Source: Cronobacter condimenti 1330 (GTDB taxonomy: Bacteria > Pseudomonadota > Gammaproteobacteria > Enterobacterales > Enterobacteriaceae). From it: 64,000 bases of DNA. The position numbers were made by a program, and so were the translations under genes. The stretch covers positions 3,658,001 through 3,722,000 of the forward strand of contig NZ_CP012264.1 of assembly GCF_001277255.1 (NCBI RefSeq). Reading direction: 5' to 3'. The notes under the pieces are model-generated. The model worked only from the letters and a program-made list of their open reading frames with translations, did not search any database and was not told where the DNA came from. Shown one piece after another: positions 18,245-28,882 of this stretch. Each line of letters begins with the position of its first letter. Within the stretch, counting starts at the first letter, position 1.

Positions 18245-18761
18245 GCGTTAAGGTCACGAGGCGGGGTTCAAAAAAATTCAATGAGTTTTGGATAGGGATT
18301 ATCTGTGACAATAGAATGAAATCGAACAGACGTTCAAAAAAATATTATCACCAGCCTAATCAAGTTCAAAAGTAGACACTTAAGCACAATCAAATGGCAA
18401 TAAAAGCCGAATCACTGGTTTTTTTTTTAACGTAAATTTTTGTATCAGCTTCGCAGGGTGTTTCTGAGCATTTTATAATACATTGATTAAATAGATATTT
18501 TATTTTGAAGAATTTTATATTCTTGTGCTGAGATCGTTAAGTGCTACTAAATCAAAATTTAGTGGTAGTAAAAATGGCGTCAGCGCTTACCGTTTAAGAG
18601 GTATAACACGCCTAGTTCATCAGGATTGAAAGTGATACGGGTATCACAAAATAATGGCGAACAACCCGGGGCGATATATCATGTATTATTATTAAGTATG
18701 AGCGAACAATTGCATTCTGAAATCATGCCGCTTTTTTGCCGCTCTCGTTATTGTGAAGTGA
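18245..18761. other. AT-rich intergenic region, no gene seen
   Basis: This stretch between the chemoreceptor promoter and the 3' end of cobT is markedly AT-richer than its surroundings (for example a run of ten T near 18420). I see no credible coding frame or RNA gene. A 71-codon open frame at 18626-18841 runs into cobT antisense and has no family resemblance. Confidence 0.5.
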
Positions 18762-19820
18762 CTACTTATTCACTGGCAGAACGATATTGCTTTGCGCCAG
18801 TTGCCCCATCTGCTGATAAATCGCGCAGGCCCCGTCGATAACCGGCATCGCCAGTGCCGCGCCGCTGCCTTCACCAAGCCGCATCTCCATATGTAAAAAC
18901 GGCTCCAGCCCCAGCGCTTGTAGCGCTATCTGTGCGCCTTTTTCGGCGGAGAAGTGCGAAGCGATAAGATAATCGTGCAGCGCGGGCGCGAGCCGACAGG
19001 CTGCGAGCGCCGAGGCGTAAGAGAGAAAACCGTCCAGCACGACCGGCAGCCCGCACGCGGCTGCGCCCAGCATCACACCCGCCATGCCGACCAGTTCAAA
19101 GCCGCCTACTTTAGCAAGCACATCCAGCCCATCATTCGCCTCAGGCTGGTTGATTGCCAGCGCCCGGCGCACCACATCGATTTTATGCGGCAGCGACGCC
19201 TGCGGGAGATTCGCGCCGAGGCCAACAACCGCCTGAGGATCCTGCCCTGTCATGACGCTAATCATCGCGGCCGCCGCCGTCGTGTTACCCATGCCGAGTT
19301 CGCCCACACCAAACAACCGCACGCCCCGCGCGGCAAGCGTGCGGGTAAACTGCGCGCTCTCAAGCAGCAGGTGCTGCGCCTGCTCACGTGTCATTGCCGG
19401 GCCACGCGCGATATTCCCGCAACCGCGGGCAAGCTTCATGACGGTCATCCCCGGCAGCGGGTCACCGTTAATGCCAATATCAATCACATGCACCTGCGCG
19501 CCCGCGCTCGCCGCCAGCACGCACACGCCAGTGTTTTGCCGCAGCATATTTTGCGCATGCAGGGCCGTGACGACTTGCGGAGAAATGGTTATCCCCTCGT
19601 CATGCACGCCGTGATCGGCGCACATCACGATGATGGCTTTCTCTTTTACCTCTACGCGCCCGCCAAGCCCCGGCATGGCAGCGAGCTGCACCGCCAGCGT
19701 CTCCAGACGCCCAAGACTGCCGACGGGTTTTACCAGTCCGTCGAGATGACGCTGCGCCGCTTCAGCGCGAGCGCTATCGAGAGGCGCTATCGCGGCAATC
19801 AGGGAAGATAGCTCATTCAT
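18762..19820 (-). CDS. cobT: Nicotinate-nucleotide:dimethylbenzimidazole phosphoribosyltransferase
   Basis: CobT makes alpha-ribazole phosphate from dimethylbenzimidazole and nicotinate mononucleotide, activating the lower ligand of cobalamin. The motifs [16 protein letters not shown] and [16 protein letters not shown] (catalytic Glu region) are intact. An open frame extends to 19988, but [19 protein letters not shown] at 19820 is the family start and gives 352 residues. It is the last gene of cobU-cobS-cobT, 22 bp after cobS. Confidence 0.93.
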   Translation of the reverse strand: MNELSSLIAAIAPLDSARAEAAQRHLDGLVKPVGSLGRLETLAVQLAAMPGLGGRVEVKEKAIIVMCADHGVHDEGITISPQVVTALHAQNMLRQNTGVCVLAASAGAQVHVIDIGINGDPLPGMTVMKLARGCGNIARGPAMTREQAQHLLLESAQFTRTLAARGVRLFGVGELGMGNTTAAAAMISVMTGQDPQAVVGLGANLPQASLPHKIDVVRRALAINQPEANDGLDVLAKVGGFELVGMAGVMLGAAACGLPVVLDGFLSYASALAACRLAPALHDYLIASHFSAEKGAQIALQALGLEPFLHMEMRLGEGSGAALAMPVIDGACAIYQQMGQLAQSNIVLPVNK

Positions 19821-19842
19821 GGCAGGGTCTCGCATAAAGGCA

Positions 19843-20583
19843 CTACAGTAGCGCCAGCAGGAAAAAGAGTTCGCCAAGCTCAATGGCGGCGCCAAGGGTG
19901 TCGCCGGTCTGGCCGCCGAGAGTGCGCTTAAGCGCCAGCCCCAGGGCGAATATGCCAACAAGCGTGAGTAAATAGGCCCGGATGCCACCTGCCGGGATTA
20001 GCAACAGGCAGAGCAGCGCGCCAAGACCAAGCGTCACCGCACTCTGGCGGCCGGTCACTTTGCCGATAAACAGGTTGCCGAGCCCGTCATCGCGGGCGTA
20101 GCGCTGGCGATACATCAATAAGACCACCGCCGCGCGCCCGGCAATGCAGGCAGCCCCCAGCGCCGGAAGCATCGCGTGACCGCGCATCGCCAGTTCGTTT
20201 ATCACCAGCACTTTGCCGAGCAAGATGAAAATCAGCCCCAGACCGCCGTGCGTGCCGAGCCGGCTGTCACGCATGATTTCCAGCTTGCGCTCGCGTGTTC
20301 TTGCGGAAAACACGCCGTCGCACGTGTCCGCGAGGCCGTCGAGATGAAAACCGCCGGTGAGCAGGGCGAGCAACAGCACCGCGGCAAAGGCCGCAAGCGG
20401 CGTGCCGCACCACGGTTGCAGCGCCATCAACCCGAGCCCCGCCAGCACGCCAAGCAGGAGCCCCACCAGCGGGAACGTAATAATGCCGCGCACATAGTGT
20501 TCGACCGCAAGCCCTCGCGACCAGCGTTCCGGCACAGGCAGACGGCTCATAAACGCGAGCGTCGCGCAAAACAGACGTATCAT
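19843..20583 (-). CDS. cobS: Adenosylcobinamide-GDP ribazoletransferase (cobalamin synthase)
   Basis: CobS joins adenosylcobinamide-GDP with alpha-ribazole (phosphate) in the last assembly step of the nucleotide loop, in the inner membrane. The 246-residue protein has several hydrophobic helices and the conserved acidic block [20 protein letters not shown] near residues 80-98 that binds metal. The ATG overlaps the cobU stop (ATGA). Without an anaerobic corrin-ring operon in the window, the cluster may serve salvage of imported corrinoids. Confidence 0.93.
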   Translation of the reverse strand: MIRLFCATLAFMSRLPVPERWSRGLAVEHYVRGIITFPLVGLLLGVLAGLGLMALQPWCGTPLAAFAAVLLLALLTGGFHLDGLADTCDGVFSARTRERKLEIMRDSRLGTHGGLGLIFILLGKVLVINELAMRGHAMLPALGAACIAGRAAVVLLMYRQRYARDDGLGNLFIGKVTGRQSAVTLGLGALLCLLLIPAGGIRAYLLTLVGIFALGLALKRTLGGQTGDTLGAAIELGELFFLLALL

Positions 20584-21119
20584 TTTATTTTGACTCCAAT
20601 CCCTGAAACGACCAGCCAGACCTCATCTGCGGCCTGCGCCAGCTGCTGGTTGACGCGCCCGGCGATATCGCGAAAATGCCGCGCCAGGCGGTTTTCCGGC
20701 ACAATGCCCATCCCCACTTCATTGGTGACAATGATCACCTGCGCCGACGCGCGCGTACAGGCCGCGATGAGCGCCGTGACGTGGCGCGCAATCTCCGCCT
20801 CCATCGCGGCGTAATCCCAGCACGCTTCTGGCTCGTCGCCTGCCAGCGAAAAAAGGATATTTGTTATCCAGGTGGTGACGCATTCAATTAACACCACTGG
20901 CTCCGGCGCGGTTTCTGCCGCCTGCGCCAGATCACGCCAGGTTTCCAGCGTGCGCCAGTGCGCCGGCCGGGACGCCTGATGATGCGCCACGCGCTGCGCC
21001 ATTTCGTCGTCAAACACCTGCGACGTGGCAATATAAAGCACGTGTGATCCGGCCTGCTCGGCAAGCTGCTGCGCGTGACGGCTTTTGCCGCAGCGCGCAC
21101 CGCCGGTAATCAGTATCAT
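20580..21119 (-). CDS. cobU: Adenosylcobinamide kinase / guanylyltransferase
   Basis: CobU phosphorylates adenosylcobinamide and then adds GMP to form the GDP-activated intermediate. The P-loop near the N-terminus is [16 protein letters not shown], with Cys where many homologues have Ser. The [20 protein letters not shown] block near residue 123 is the family signature. The 179-residue product is the standard size. It is the first gene of the operon. I found no cobalamin riboswitch box in the 347 bp upstream. Confidence 0.93.
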   Translation of the reverse strand: MILITGGARCGKSRHAQQLAEQAGSHVLYIATSQVFDDEMAQRVAHHQASRPAHWRTLETWRDLAQAAETAPEPVVLIECVTTWITNILFSLAGDEPEACWDYAAMEAEIARHVTALIAACTRASAQVIIVTNEVGMGIVPENRLARHFRDIAGRVNQQLAQAADEVWLVVSGIGVKIK

Positions 21120-21238
21120 TGCCGCCTCTCCTGAAAATGCCTGTTAGCGTTTTATCGTTCTGATAAACCACGACCTGCACTCTATCACTCCGCGCGGTAT
21201 GCACCAGCCCGACCTCTTTTGCGCACGCCATTAACGCG

Positions 21239-21254
21239 CGTGACTGCCATCACA
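21239..21254 (+). promoter_or_regulatory. Candidate CRP site upstream of btsT
   Basis: CGTGA-CTGCCA-TCACA matches the CRP consensus TGTGA-N6-TCACA at 9 of 10 positions. It lies about 29 bp before the first BtsR-like repeat. btsT of E. coli is known to require cAMP-CRP, which supports the call. Confidence 0.65.
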
Positions 21255-21282
21255 AAACCCGCGCCATGCCACGCGCCAGGCA

Positions 21283-21330
21283 ACCGCTCGCTGCGCTATA
21301 TGACCGCTCGTCGCGCTATGTTGCCGCTCG
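21283..21330 (+). promoter_or_regulatory. Three BtsR-type (LytTR) direct repeats
   Basis: ACCGCTCG at 21283-21290 and 21303-21310, and GCCGCTCG at 21323-21330, repeat with a 20-bp period. The E. coli BtsR (YehT) motif upstream of btsT, as I recall it, is ACC(G/A)CT(C/T)A repeated with a 13-bp spacer. The match in sequence, approximate spacing and position supports control by the pyruvate-sensing BtsS/BtsR system. The rest of 21331-21466 should hold the promoter and leader. Confidence 0.7.
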
Positions 21331-21466
21331 TCGAAGCCCTTGCCAGGGAGCCTGCGCGTTTTGTCATCATTAAGCACGATTTAGATCTTTCCGGTTACCC
21401 GCCGCCCACGCTGTCAGGGATGTTGGTCGCAGGCGGTTTTATCTCTGTCTGAAAAGCAGGTTTCCT

Positions 21467-23620
21467 ATGGACAAAAAAACAGTAATGAAACATCTGCCCT
21501 GGGCGCTTCTTGGCGTTATCGGGGCCTTTTGTCTTGCCGTGGTGGCGCTACGCCGCGGCGAGAGCGTCAGCGCCTTGTGGATTGTGGTGGCGTCCGTCTC
21601 CGTCTACCTGGTGGCTTACCGCTACTACAGCTTTTACATCGCCAGCCGCGTGATGAAACTCGACCCAACGCGCGCGACGCCCGCCGTTATCAATAACGAC
21701 GGCCTGAACTATGTGCCGACCAACCGCTATGTCCTGTTCGGCCACCATTTTGCGGCCATCGCAGGCGCAGGCCCGCTGGTCGGCCCGGTACTGGCGGCGC
21801 AGATGGGTTATCTGCCCGGCACGCTGTGGCTGCTCGCAGGCGTTGTGCTGGCGGGGGCAGTGCAGGATTTCATGGTGCTGTTTATCTCCTCGCGCCGTAA
21901 CGGGGCCTCGCTCGGCGAGATGATCAAAGAGGAGATGGGGCCGGTACCGGGCACCATCGCGCTGTTCGGCTGCTTCTTAATCATGATTATCATCCTCGCG
22001 GTACTGGCGCTGATTGTCGTAAAAGCGCTGGCGGAAAGCCCGTGGGGCGTCTTTACCGTTTGCTCGACGGTGCCGATCGCGCTGTTTATGGGCATTTATA
22101 TGCGCTTTTTGCGCCCGGGCCGCGTGGGCGAAGTCTCGGTGATAGGCGTGGTGCTGCTGGTGGCCTCCATCTGGTTTGGCGGCGTCATTGCCGCCGACCC
22201 GTACTGGGGCCCGGCACTGACGTTCAAAGACACCACGATCACCTACGCGCTGGTGGGCTATGCGTTTGTGTCAGCGCTCCTGCCGGTGTGGCTTATCCTC
22301 GCACCGCGTGACTATCTGGCAACCTTCCTGAAAATCGGTGTGATTGTCGGTCTGGCGGTAGGCATCGTCATTCTGAACCCGGAACTGAAGATGCCTGCGG
22401 TAACGCCGTATGTGGATGGCACCGGGCCGCTGTGGAAAGGCGCGCTGTTCCCGTTCCTGTTTATTACCATCGCCTGCGGCGCGGTCTCCGGCTTCCATGC
22501 GCTGATTGCCTCCGGCACTACGCCGAAGCTGCTGGCCAATGAAACCGATGCGCGTTTTATCGGTTACGGGGCGATGTTGATGGAGTCCTTCGTTGCCGTG
22601 ATGGCGCTGGTGGCGGCATCTATCATCGAGCCTGGTCTCTATTTCGCAATGAACACGCCGCCCGCCGGGCTTGGCATTACGATGCCGAACCTGCATGAAC
22701 TGGGCACCGGCAACGCGCCGCTGATTCTGGCGCAGCTTAAAGACGTCTCGACCCATGCGGCAGCGACAGTGAGCGCCTGGGGCTTTGTGATTACGCCTGA
22801 GCAGATCATGCAGACCGCCAAAGACATCGGCGAGCCTTCCGTGCTCAACCGCGCAGGCGGCGCGCCGACGCTTGCGGTCGGTATCGCGCACGTATTCCAT
22901 AAAATCATGCCTGCGGCGGATATGGGCTTCTGGTATCACTTCGGCATTCTGTTCGAGGCGCTGTTTATTCTGACGGCGTTGGACGCAGGCACCCGTTCAG
23001 GCCGCTTTATGTTCCAGGATCTGGTGGGCAATTTTGTGCCGTTCCTGAAGAAGACCGATTCGCTGGTGGCAGGCATTGTCGGTACGGCAGGCTGCGTTGG
23101 CCTGTGGGGATATTTGCTCTATCAGGGTGTAGTGGATCCCCTCGGCGGCGTGAAGAGCCTGTGGCCGCTCTTTGGTATCTCTAACCAGATGCTGGCGGCG
23201 GTGGCACTGGTGCTCGCGACCGTGGTACTCGTGAAGATGAAGCGCGCCCGTTACGTCTGGGTGACGGTAGTGCCTGCGGTGTGGCTGCTTATCTGCACCA
23301 CCTGGGCGCTCGGGATGAAGCTCTTTAGCGATAACCCGCAAATGGAAGGCTTTTTCTACATGGCGAACGAGTATAAAGCGCGTATCGCCGCGGGCGGCGC
23401 TGAGCTGACCGAACAGCAGATCGCCAATATGCACCATATTGTGATTAACAATTACACCAACGCGGGTCTGAGCATTCTGTTTCTGGTGGTGGTGTATAGC
23501 ATCATTTTCTATGGTGTTCGTACCGCGATGAAAGCGCGTCGCTCGACGCAGCCGATTGCTAAAGAGACACCTTATGTCCCGGTGCCAGAAGGCGGCGTAA
23601 AAACCTCTTCGCACCATTAA
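21467..23620 (+). CDS. btsT: Pyruvate:proton symporter BtsT (CstA family)
   Basis: The 717-residue inner-membrane protein has about 16-18 hydrophobic helices and the CstA-family core (NNDGLNYVPTNRYVLFGHHF; GAGPLVGPVLAAQMGYLPG). BtsT is the inducible pyruvate importer of E. coli (formerly YjiY). It is called BtsT rather than CstA because yjiX and yjiA follow, as at the E. coli locus, and because the end SSHH matches. The upstream CRP and BtsR-type sites suggest induction by external pyruvate under carbon limitation. Confidence 0.94.
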   Translation: MDKKTVMKHLPWALLGVIGAFCLAVVALRRGESVSALWIVVASVSVYLVAYRYYSFYIASRVMKLDPTRATPAVINNDGLNYVPTNRYVLFGHHFAAIAGAGPLVGPVLAAQMGYLPGTLWLLAGVVLAGAVQDFMVLFISSRRNGASLGEMIKEEMGPVPGTIALFGCFLIMIIILAVLALIVVKALAESPWGVFTVCSTVPIALFMGIYMRFLRPGRVGEVSVIGVVLLVASIWFGGVIAADPYWGPALTFKDTTITYALVGYAFVSALLPVWLILAPRDYLATFLKIGVIVGLAVGIVILNPELKMPAVTPYVDGTGPLWKGALFPFLFITIACGAVSGFHALIASGTTPKLLANETDARFIGYGAMLMESFVAVMALVAASIIEPGLYFAMNTPPAGLGITMPNLHELGTGNAPLILAQLKDVSTHAAATVSAWGFVITPEQIMQTAKDIGEPSVLNRAGGAPTLAVGIAHVFHKIMPAADMGFWYHFGILFEALFILTALDAGTRSGRFMFQDLVGNFVPFLKKTDSLVAGIVGTAGCVGLWGYLLYQGVVDPLGGVKSLWPLFGISNQMLAAVALVLATVVLVKMKRARYVWVTVVPAVWLLICTTWALGMKLFSDNPQMEGFFYMANEYKARIAAGGAELTEQQIANMHHIVINNYTNAGLSILFLVVVYSIIFYGVRTAMKARRSTQPIAKETPYVPVPEGGVKTSSHH

Positions 23621-23624
23621 TATG

Positions 23625-23702
23625 CTGGCGGGTGCGCAGGCTTACCCGCCCTACCTTTAGCGCTTTTACCGGTAGGGCAAGCCCCCGACGCGCACCCACC
23701 AG
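23625..23702. repeat. REP/BIME-like long hairpin between btsT and yjiX
   Basis: CTGG-CGGGTGCGC-AGGCTT-ACCCGCCCTACC at the left pairs imperfectly with GGTAGGGC-AAGCC-CCCGACGCGCACCC-ACCAG at the right, forming a stem of about 30 bp with bulges. Such intergenic palindromes commonly protect upstream mRNA from 3' decay or lower downstream expression. A related GC-rich motif (GGCAAGC) recurs near 30040 and 32550. Confidence 0.7.
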
Positions 23703-23750
23703 AATTGACTGCCCACGCCCGCACCGGGCTTTTTCTGTCTGGGAGAGAGA

Positions 23751-23954
23751 ATGTTTGGTAACTTAGGGCAAGCCAAAAAATACCTGGGTCAGGCGGCCAA
23801 AATGCTGATTGGGATTCCGGATTATGACAACTACGTTGAGCATATGAAGACCAATCACCCGGATAAACCGTACATGACCTACAACGAGTTCTTCCGTGAG
23901 CGCCAGGAAGCGCGCTACGGCGGAAGCGGCGAAGGCGGCATGCGCTGCTGCTGA
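23751..23954 (+). CDS. yjiX: YbdD/YjiX family small protein
   Basis: The 67-residue protein carries the family pattern [20 protein letters not shown] then [20 protein letters not shown] and ends in a Cys pair (MRCC). Members always accompany CstA-type transporters; the paralogue YbdD is reported to assist CstA-mediated pyruvate uptake, so a partner role for BtsT is likely. It sits between btsT and yjiA, after a hairpin that may reduce read-through. Confidence 0.92.
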   Translation: MFGNLGQAKKYLGQAAKMLIGIPDYDNYVEHMKTNHPDKPYMTYNEFFRERQEARYGGSGEGGMRCC

Positions 23955-23972
23955 CAATCACCGGAGGTAAAC

Positions 23973-25004
23973 ATGCAACCCGTTGCGGTCACGCTATTAA
24001 CCGGCTTTCTCGGCGCCGGAAAAACCACGCTGCTGCGCCACATCCTTGAGGCCGATCACGGCTACAAAATTGCGGTGATCGAAAACGAGTTCGGCGAAAC
24101 GCCCATCGACAGCGAAATCCTCGGCAGCCGCGCCACGCAGATGAAAACACTCAGCAACGGTTGCATCTGCTGTACCCGCTCAGCAGAGCTGGAATCAACG
24201 CTGCTTGACCTGCTGGAAGCGCTGGACAGCGGCGCGTCGGTATTCGATCGCGTTATCATCGAATGTACCGGCATGGCCGACCCCGGCCCTATCGTTCAGA
24301 CCTTTTTCTCCCATGATACGCTCTGCCAGCGTTACCTGCTGGATGGGGTGATTACGCTTGTGGATGCGGTGCACGCCGGGCAGCAGATGGACCGTTACGC
24401 ACTGGCGCAGTCGCAAATCGGCTATGCCGATCGCATTCTGCTGACCAAAACCGATGTGGCGGGGGAAGACGACGCGCTGCTGGCCCGCCTGCGGCGTATT
24501 AACGCCCGCGCGCCGGTGCACCCCGTCGTGCATGGCGATGTGGATCTGAGCCTGATTTTTGACACTCAGGGCTTTATGCTGGAAGAGCGCATCGTTGAGC
24601 CTGCGCCGCGTTTTCATTTTGCTGCGCCGACGCAAACGGATATCGCATCTATCGTGGTGAATTTTGAGTATCCGGTCGCGCTGGAGGCGATTTCGCGCGT
24701 CATGGAAGGGCTGCTGCTACAGTTCGCCGATAATCTGATGCGCTATAAAGGCATGCTTTACATTGCAGACGAACCGCGCCGCCTGCTGTTCCAGGGCGTG
24801 CAGCGTCTTTACAGCGCCGACTGGGATCGCGAATGGGCGAGCGATGAAACGCCGCGCAGCACGCTGGTATTTATCGGCGCGCATCTGCCGGAAGCGGAGA
24901 TCCGCGCGGCGTTCGCGGCACTTGACCCTGGCATGAAGGCGCAAGCCGGTTACCAGGACCCTTCCCATCCCTCAAACCCGGGATCGTCATCAGGCATATC
25001 GTAA
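23973..25004 (+). CDS. yjiA: COG0523 (CobW/YjiA) GTPase
   Basis: This is a P-loop GTPase with a metal-binding CxCC motif: Walker A GFLGAGKTTLL at residues 11-21, GCICC near residue 64, the guanine-specificity TKTD near 152, and a CobW C-terminal domain. E. coli YjiA binds metals, and its family includes metallochaperones. The 343-residue product is about 25 residues longer than E. coli YjiA (318). The extra Pro/Ser/Gly-rich tail overlaps a convergent gene by 55 bp. The ribosome site GGAGG precedes the ATG by 6 bp. Confidence 0.92.
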   Translation: MQPVAVTLLTGFLGAGKTTLLRHILEADHGYKIAVIENEFGETPIDSEILGSRATQMKTLSNGCICCTRSAELESTLLDLLEALDSGASVFDRVIIECTGMADPGPIVQTFFSHDTLCQRYLLDGVITLVDAVHAGQQMDRYALAQSQIGYADRILLTKTDVAGEDDALLARLRRINARAPVHPVVHGDVDLSLIFDTQGFMLEERIVEPAPRFHFAAPTQTDIASIVVNFEYPVALEAISRVMEGLLLQFADNLMRYKGMLYIADEPRRLLFQGVQRLYSADWDREWASDETPRSTLVFIGAHLPEAEIRAAFAALDPGMKAQAGYQDPSHPSNPGSSSGIS

Positions 25005-25351
25005 GGAAAATCAGCGTCGTCGGGGAAACCATCATCGTTGCGGTACAGCGCGATTTGTGTGGAAGAGAAAAGCGGTTGACCAGCCTCAGCCGCCAGCGGC
25101 TCATCGCGGGGGAAATTAAGCGGCGGTTCGCCCGGTAGCGGACCGCCTGGCGCGCCGTTAAAGGCAAGCATGGCGCCTTCACAGCCTGTCAGGGCGCCGC
25201 CAAATGCGGTTTGCGCACAACTCTCTGCCGACACGCTGACGGGCTCACTGCCTGCCTGATAATTCTGCGTCCAGAGCACCGCGATATTTAGCGTAATAAT
25301 GGCGAGCAGAAAGAAAGCAATAAGGCTCCCTGCTGAAAGATCCCGTTTCAT
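24950..25351 (-). CDS. Unknown single-pass membrane protein with acidic aromatic tail
   Basis: The 133-residue product has one N-terminal membrane anchor near residues 8-28 (AGSLIAFFLLAIITLNIAVLW), two Cys near 45 and 57 (ESCAQTAF, LTGCEGAM) that could pair outside the membrane, and a C-terminal tail rich in Asp, Phe, Pro and Trp (DDGFPDDADFPYDMPDDDPG). A GAGGA site precedes the ATG. It converges on yjiA and overlaps it by 55 bp. No family was recognised. The biased tail suggests a flexible extracytoplasmic segment. Confidence 0.6.
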   Translation of the reverse strand: MKRDLSAGSLIAFFLLAIITLNIAVLWTQNYQAGSEPVSVSAESCAQTAFGGALTGCEGAMLAFNGAPGGPLPGEPPLNFPRDEPLAAEAGQPLFSSTQIALYRNDDGFPDDADFPYDMPDDDPGFEGWEGSW

Positions 25352-25509
25352 CCGCGTCCTCGCGTGTTATGAAGTCACCCGTAGAGCGTAGTGATAAAAA
25401 GTAAGACAAAGAGGAAGCGATTGTGATTCTGTGTAACGGAATGTATCAAAGAAGTGAGGCTCAACGCGAAGAATGGTGAAAAAACGGGAGCCTGCGCCCC
25501 CGCCTGCGA

Positions 25510-26226
25510 TCAGTTAAAACTACCGACCAGCGCCTGGCGCTGCTCTTCCAGCTGAATGGTGCGGGTGCAAACCTGATGGCCGAACTGCTGGAAATCCGCC
25601 TCCTGGTTTTTCCATTCGTTCTGAATCGCGGTTTGCAGGCCGCCTAAGCTTCCCAGTACGCCTTCCAGCGGGTTGCCGCCGCCTTTCAGCACCGCTTTGG
25701 CGCCCATTTCATTAATGCTGTCCTGCAGAATACCGCCCATTGCCTGATTCACCAGCTGCTGGCCGTCGGCACGCACCTGATCAATGGCTTTGTAGTGGAA
25801 CGTCAGCCCGTCGTCGCGATGCTCGATAATGCGGTTCATCTGCGTTTTGAGCTGCGCGTCGAGTTTGGTCAGGCGCCCACGCATGCTGCTGTTTTCGCCC
25901 ACTTCTTTCGCAATAATTTTATCCAGCGCGACGCGGCCTTTCTCCACGCGCGCCAGCGCGCCCTGATCGACCCACGGCAACGTGGCACGCAGCGCTTTCT
26001 GATAATCAAGCGCCTGCTGACGCTGGGCGGCGGACAGCGTCACGGCCTTACCGTTGAACTTCACTGCGCCATCCGGGCCGATCACCAGATCGCCGTTTTC
26101 ACCCACCACCTGAACGGTCTGGGGCTTAAGCACCACGTCGTCGCGCGGCGTGACGCTGCATTTGTATTCCGCCTGGGCCTGCATCGCCGTTACCAGCAAC
26201 AGGCCCAGTAGCGCTTTACGCATCAT
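25510..26226 (-). CDS. yggN: YggN family secreted protein (DUF2884)
   Basis: The 238-residue protein has a signal peptide (MMRKALLGLLLVTAMQAQA) and the DUF2884 body, with the conserved MGGILQDSINEMGAKAVLKG segment. The function of YggN is unknown; it is exported, probably periplasmic. AGGAG precedes the start. It follows yggL by 50 bp in the same direction, as in E. coli. Confidence 0.92.
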   Translation of the reverse strand: MMRKALLGLLLVTAMQAQAEYKCSVTPRDDVVLKPQTVQVVGENGDLVIGPDGAVKFNGKAVTLSAAQRQQALDYQKALRATLPWVDQGALARVEKGRVALDKIIAKEVGENSSMRGRLTKLDAQLKTQMNRIIEHRDDGLTFHYKAIDQVRADGQQLVNQAMGGILQDSINEMGAKAVLKGGGNPLEGVLGSLGGLQTAIQNEWKNQEADFQQFGHQVCTRTIQLEEQRQALVGSFN

Positions 26227-26276
26227 ACTCGCTCCTGAAAGACGAACGGGTCGGCAGAACCGACCCGTTTTTTAAC

Positions 26277-26603
26277 TTAATCCCACCAGATGTCGACCAG
26301 CTCGCTGACCTGAACATCGGTCATGCCGCGCGCGTCGAGCCATTTGCGCACCACTTCGCGGTCTTCATCGGTACATTTGCCGATCTGCTGGCGGAACACC
26401 AGACCTTCCCAGGCCTGGTTGCCGCTGCCGCCAAAGGCCAGGCCGTTTGGCTCAATCGCTTCGTTGATAAGTTCATCAACCGTGGTGTTGATCTGCTCAT
26501 CCGTGGCGCCCTGCGGGAAACGCCAGGTTACCGTAAAGCCCAACTCCTGGAATTCGTCGATGTGCATCTTTTTACGCAGACGACGGCTACGGTTCTTCGC
26601 CAT
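26277..26603 (-). CDS. yggL: YggL family protein (DUF469)
   Basis: The 108-residue cytosolic protein starts [20 protein letters not shown] and ends SELVDIWWD, as in E. coli YggL. The family has been linked to ribosome assembly, but its biochemistry is not established. The start at 26603 is set by the one-base overlap with the trmB stop (TAATG). An upstream in-frame ATG at 26633 lies inside trmB. Confidence 0.92.
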   Translation of the reverse strand: MAKNRSRRLRKKMHIDEFQELGFTVTWRFPQGATDEQINTTVDELINEAIEPNGLAFGGSGNQAWEGLVFRQQIGKCTDEDREVVRKWLDARGMTDVQVSELVDIWWD

Positions 26604-27322
26604 TATTTTACTCTCCCGAACATTAAATCCCATACGCCGTGGCCAAGACGATGGCCACGCTGTTCAAATTTGGTCACCGGGCGTGAAGCCGGGCGCGGTA
26701 CATAGTCCTGTGAAGGAGACAGGTTCTCATAACCTTCCACTGACGACATTACTTCGAGCATATGTTCGGCATAAGGTTCCCAGTCGGTGGCCATATGGAA
26801 GACGCCACCCGGCTGTAATTTGCTCAGCACCAGTTCCGCAAACGGCGCCTGCACGATGCGGCGCTTGTTGTGGCGCGCTTTGTGCCACGGATCCGGGAAG
26901 AACAGCTGTACCATATGCAGCGAACCGTTGGGGATCATTTTCTCCAGCACTTCCACCGCGTCGTGGCACATCACGCGCAGGTTCTCGACGCCCTCGTCAT
27001 GTGCAGCGCTCAGACATGCGCCTACGCCCGGCGAGTGTACTTCAATGCCTAAGAAATTCTGCTGCGGATTGGTTTTCGCCATTTCCACCAGCGACGAGCC
27101 CATGCCGAAGCCGATTTCCAGCGTCACCGGCGCGTCGCGGCCAAACAGCGTCACGAAATCGAGCGGCTCTGCGCGATATTCAACGCCCATCACCGGCCAG
27201 TAGTGGTCCAGCGCGTGCTGCTGCCCTTTGGTCAGGCGCCCCTGGCGGCGGACAAAGCTGCGAATCCGGCGCAGCGCGCGGCCGTTTTCATCAAATTCCG
27301 GTGAAATAACGTCGTTATTCAT
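26603..27322 (-). CDS. trmB: tRNA (guanine-N7-)-methyltransferase
   Basis: TrmB methylates G46 of the variable loop in many tRNAs, using S-adenosylmethionine. The AdoMet motif [17 protein letters not shown] lies near residue 70, and the family motif [15 protein letters not shown] near residue 145. The ATG at 27322 gives 239 residues, the E. coli length. It diverges from mutY across about 150 bp and is the first gene of trmB-yggL-yggN. Confidence 0.95.
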   Translation of the reverse strand: MNNDVISPEFDENGRALRRIRSFVRRQGRLTKGQQHALDHYWPVMGVEYRAEPLDFVTLFGRDAPVTLEIGFGMGSSLVEMAKTNPQQNFLGIEVHSPGVGACLSAAHDEGVENLRVMCHDAVEVLEKMIPNGSLHMVQLFFPDPWHKARHNKRRIVQAPFAELVLSKLQPGGVFHMATDWEPYAEHMLEVMSSVEGYENLSPSQDYVPRPASRPVTKFEQRGHRLGHGVWDLMFGRVK

Positions 27323-27477
27323 GGCGATTAGTCTGTTTGAGTAGTGGTTCGGGAAACGGGCATTATCCAAAGATAGTTGCCCGATGCAAGCACAGGAAAG
27401 TTCCTGTTTACAGCCCGCAGGGCCTGTGCTGGAATCACAGCCCCTGATTTCTACAAGCCGGAAGCCACGCGTTAATG

Positions 27478-28838
<1,361 letters not shown>

Positions 28839-28882
28839 GGGCCTCTGGCCCTTTCACTTAACCCAACAGCACGCCCGGAATG

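Noticed and set aside
18626..18841. A 71-codon gene before cobT
   Set aside because: It runs antisense into the 3' end of cobT and lacks a family or clear ribosome site.
21219..21452. A 77-codon gene upstream of btsT
   Set aside because: It covers the CRP and BtsR-type repeats, has no ribosome site of note and no family resemblance.
21120..21466. A cobalamin riboswitch before cobU
   Set aside because: I looked for a B12 box on the minus strand and saw none; the region is better explained by btsT regulation.
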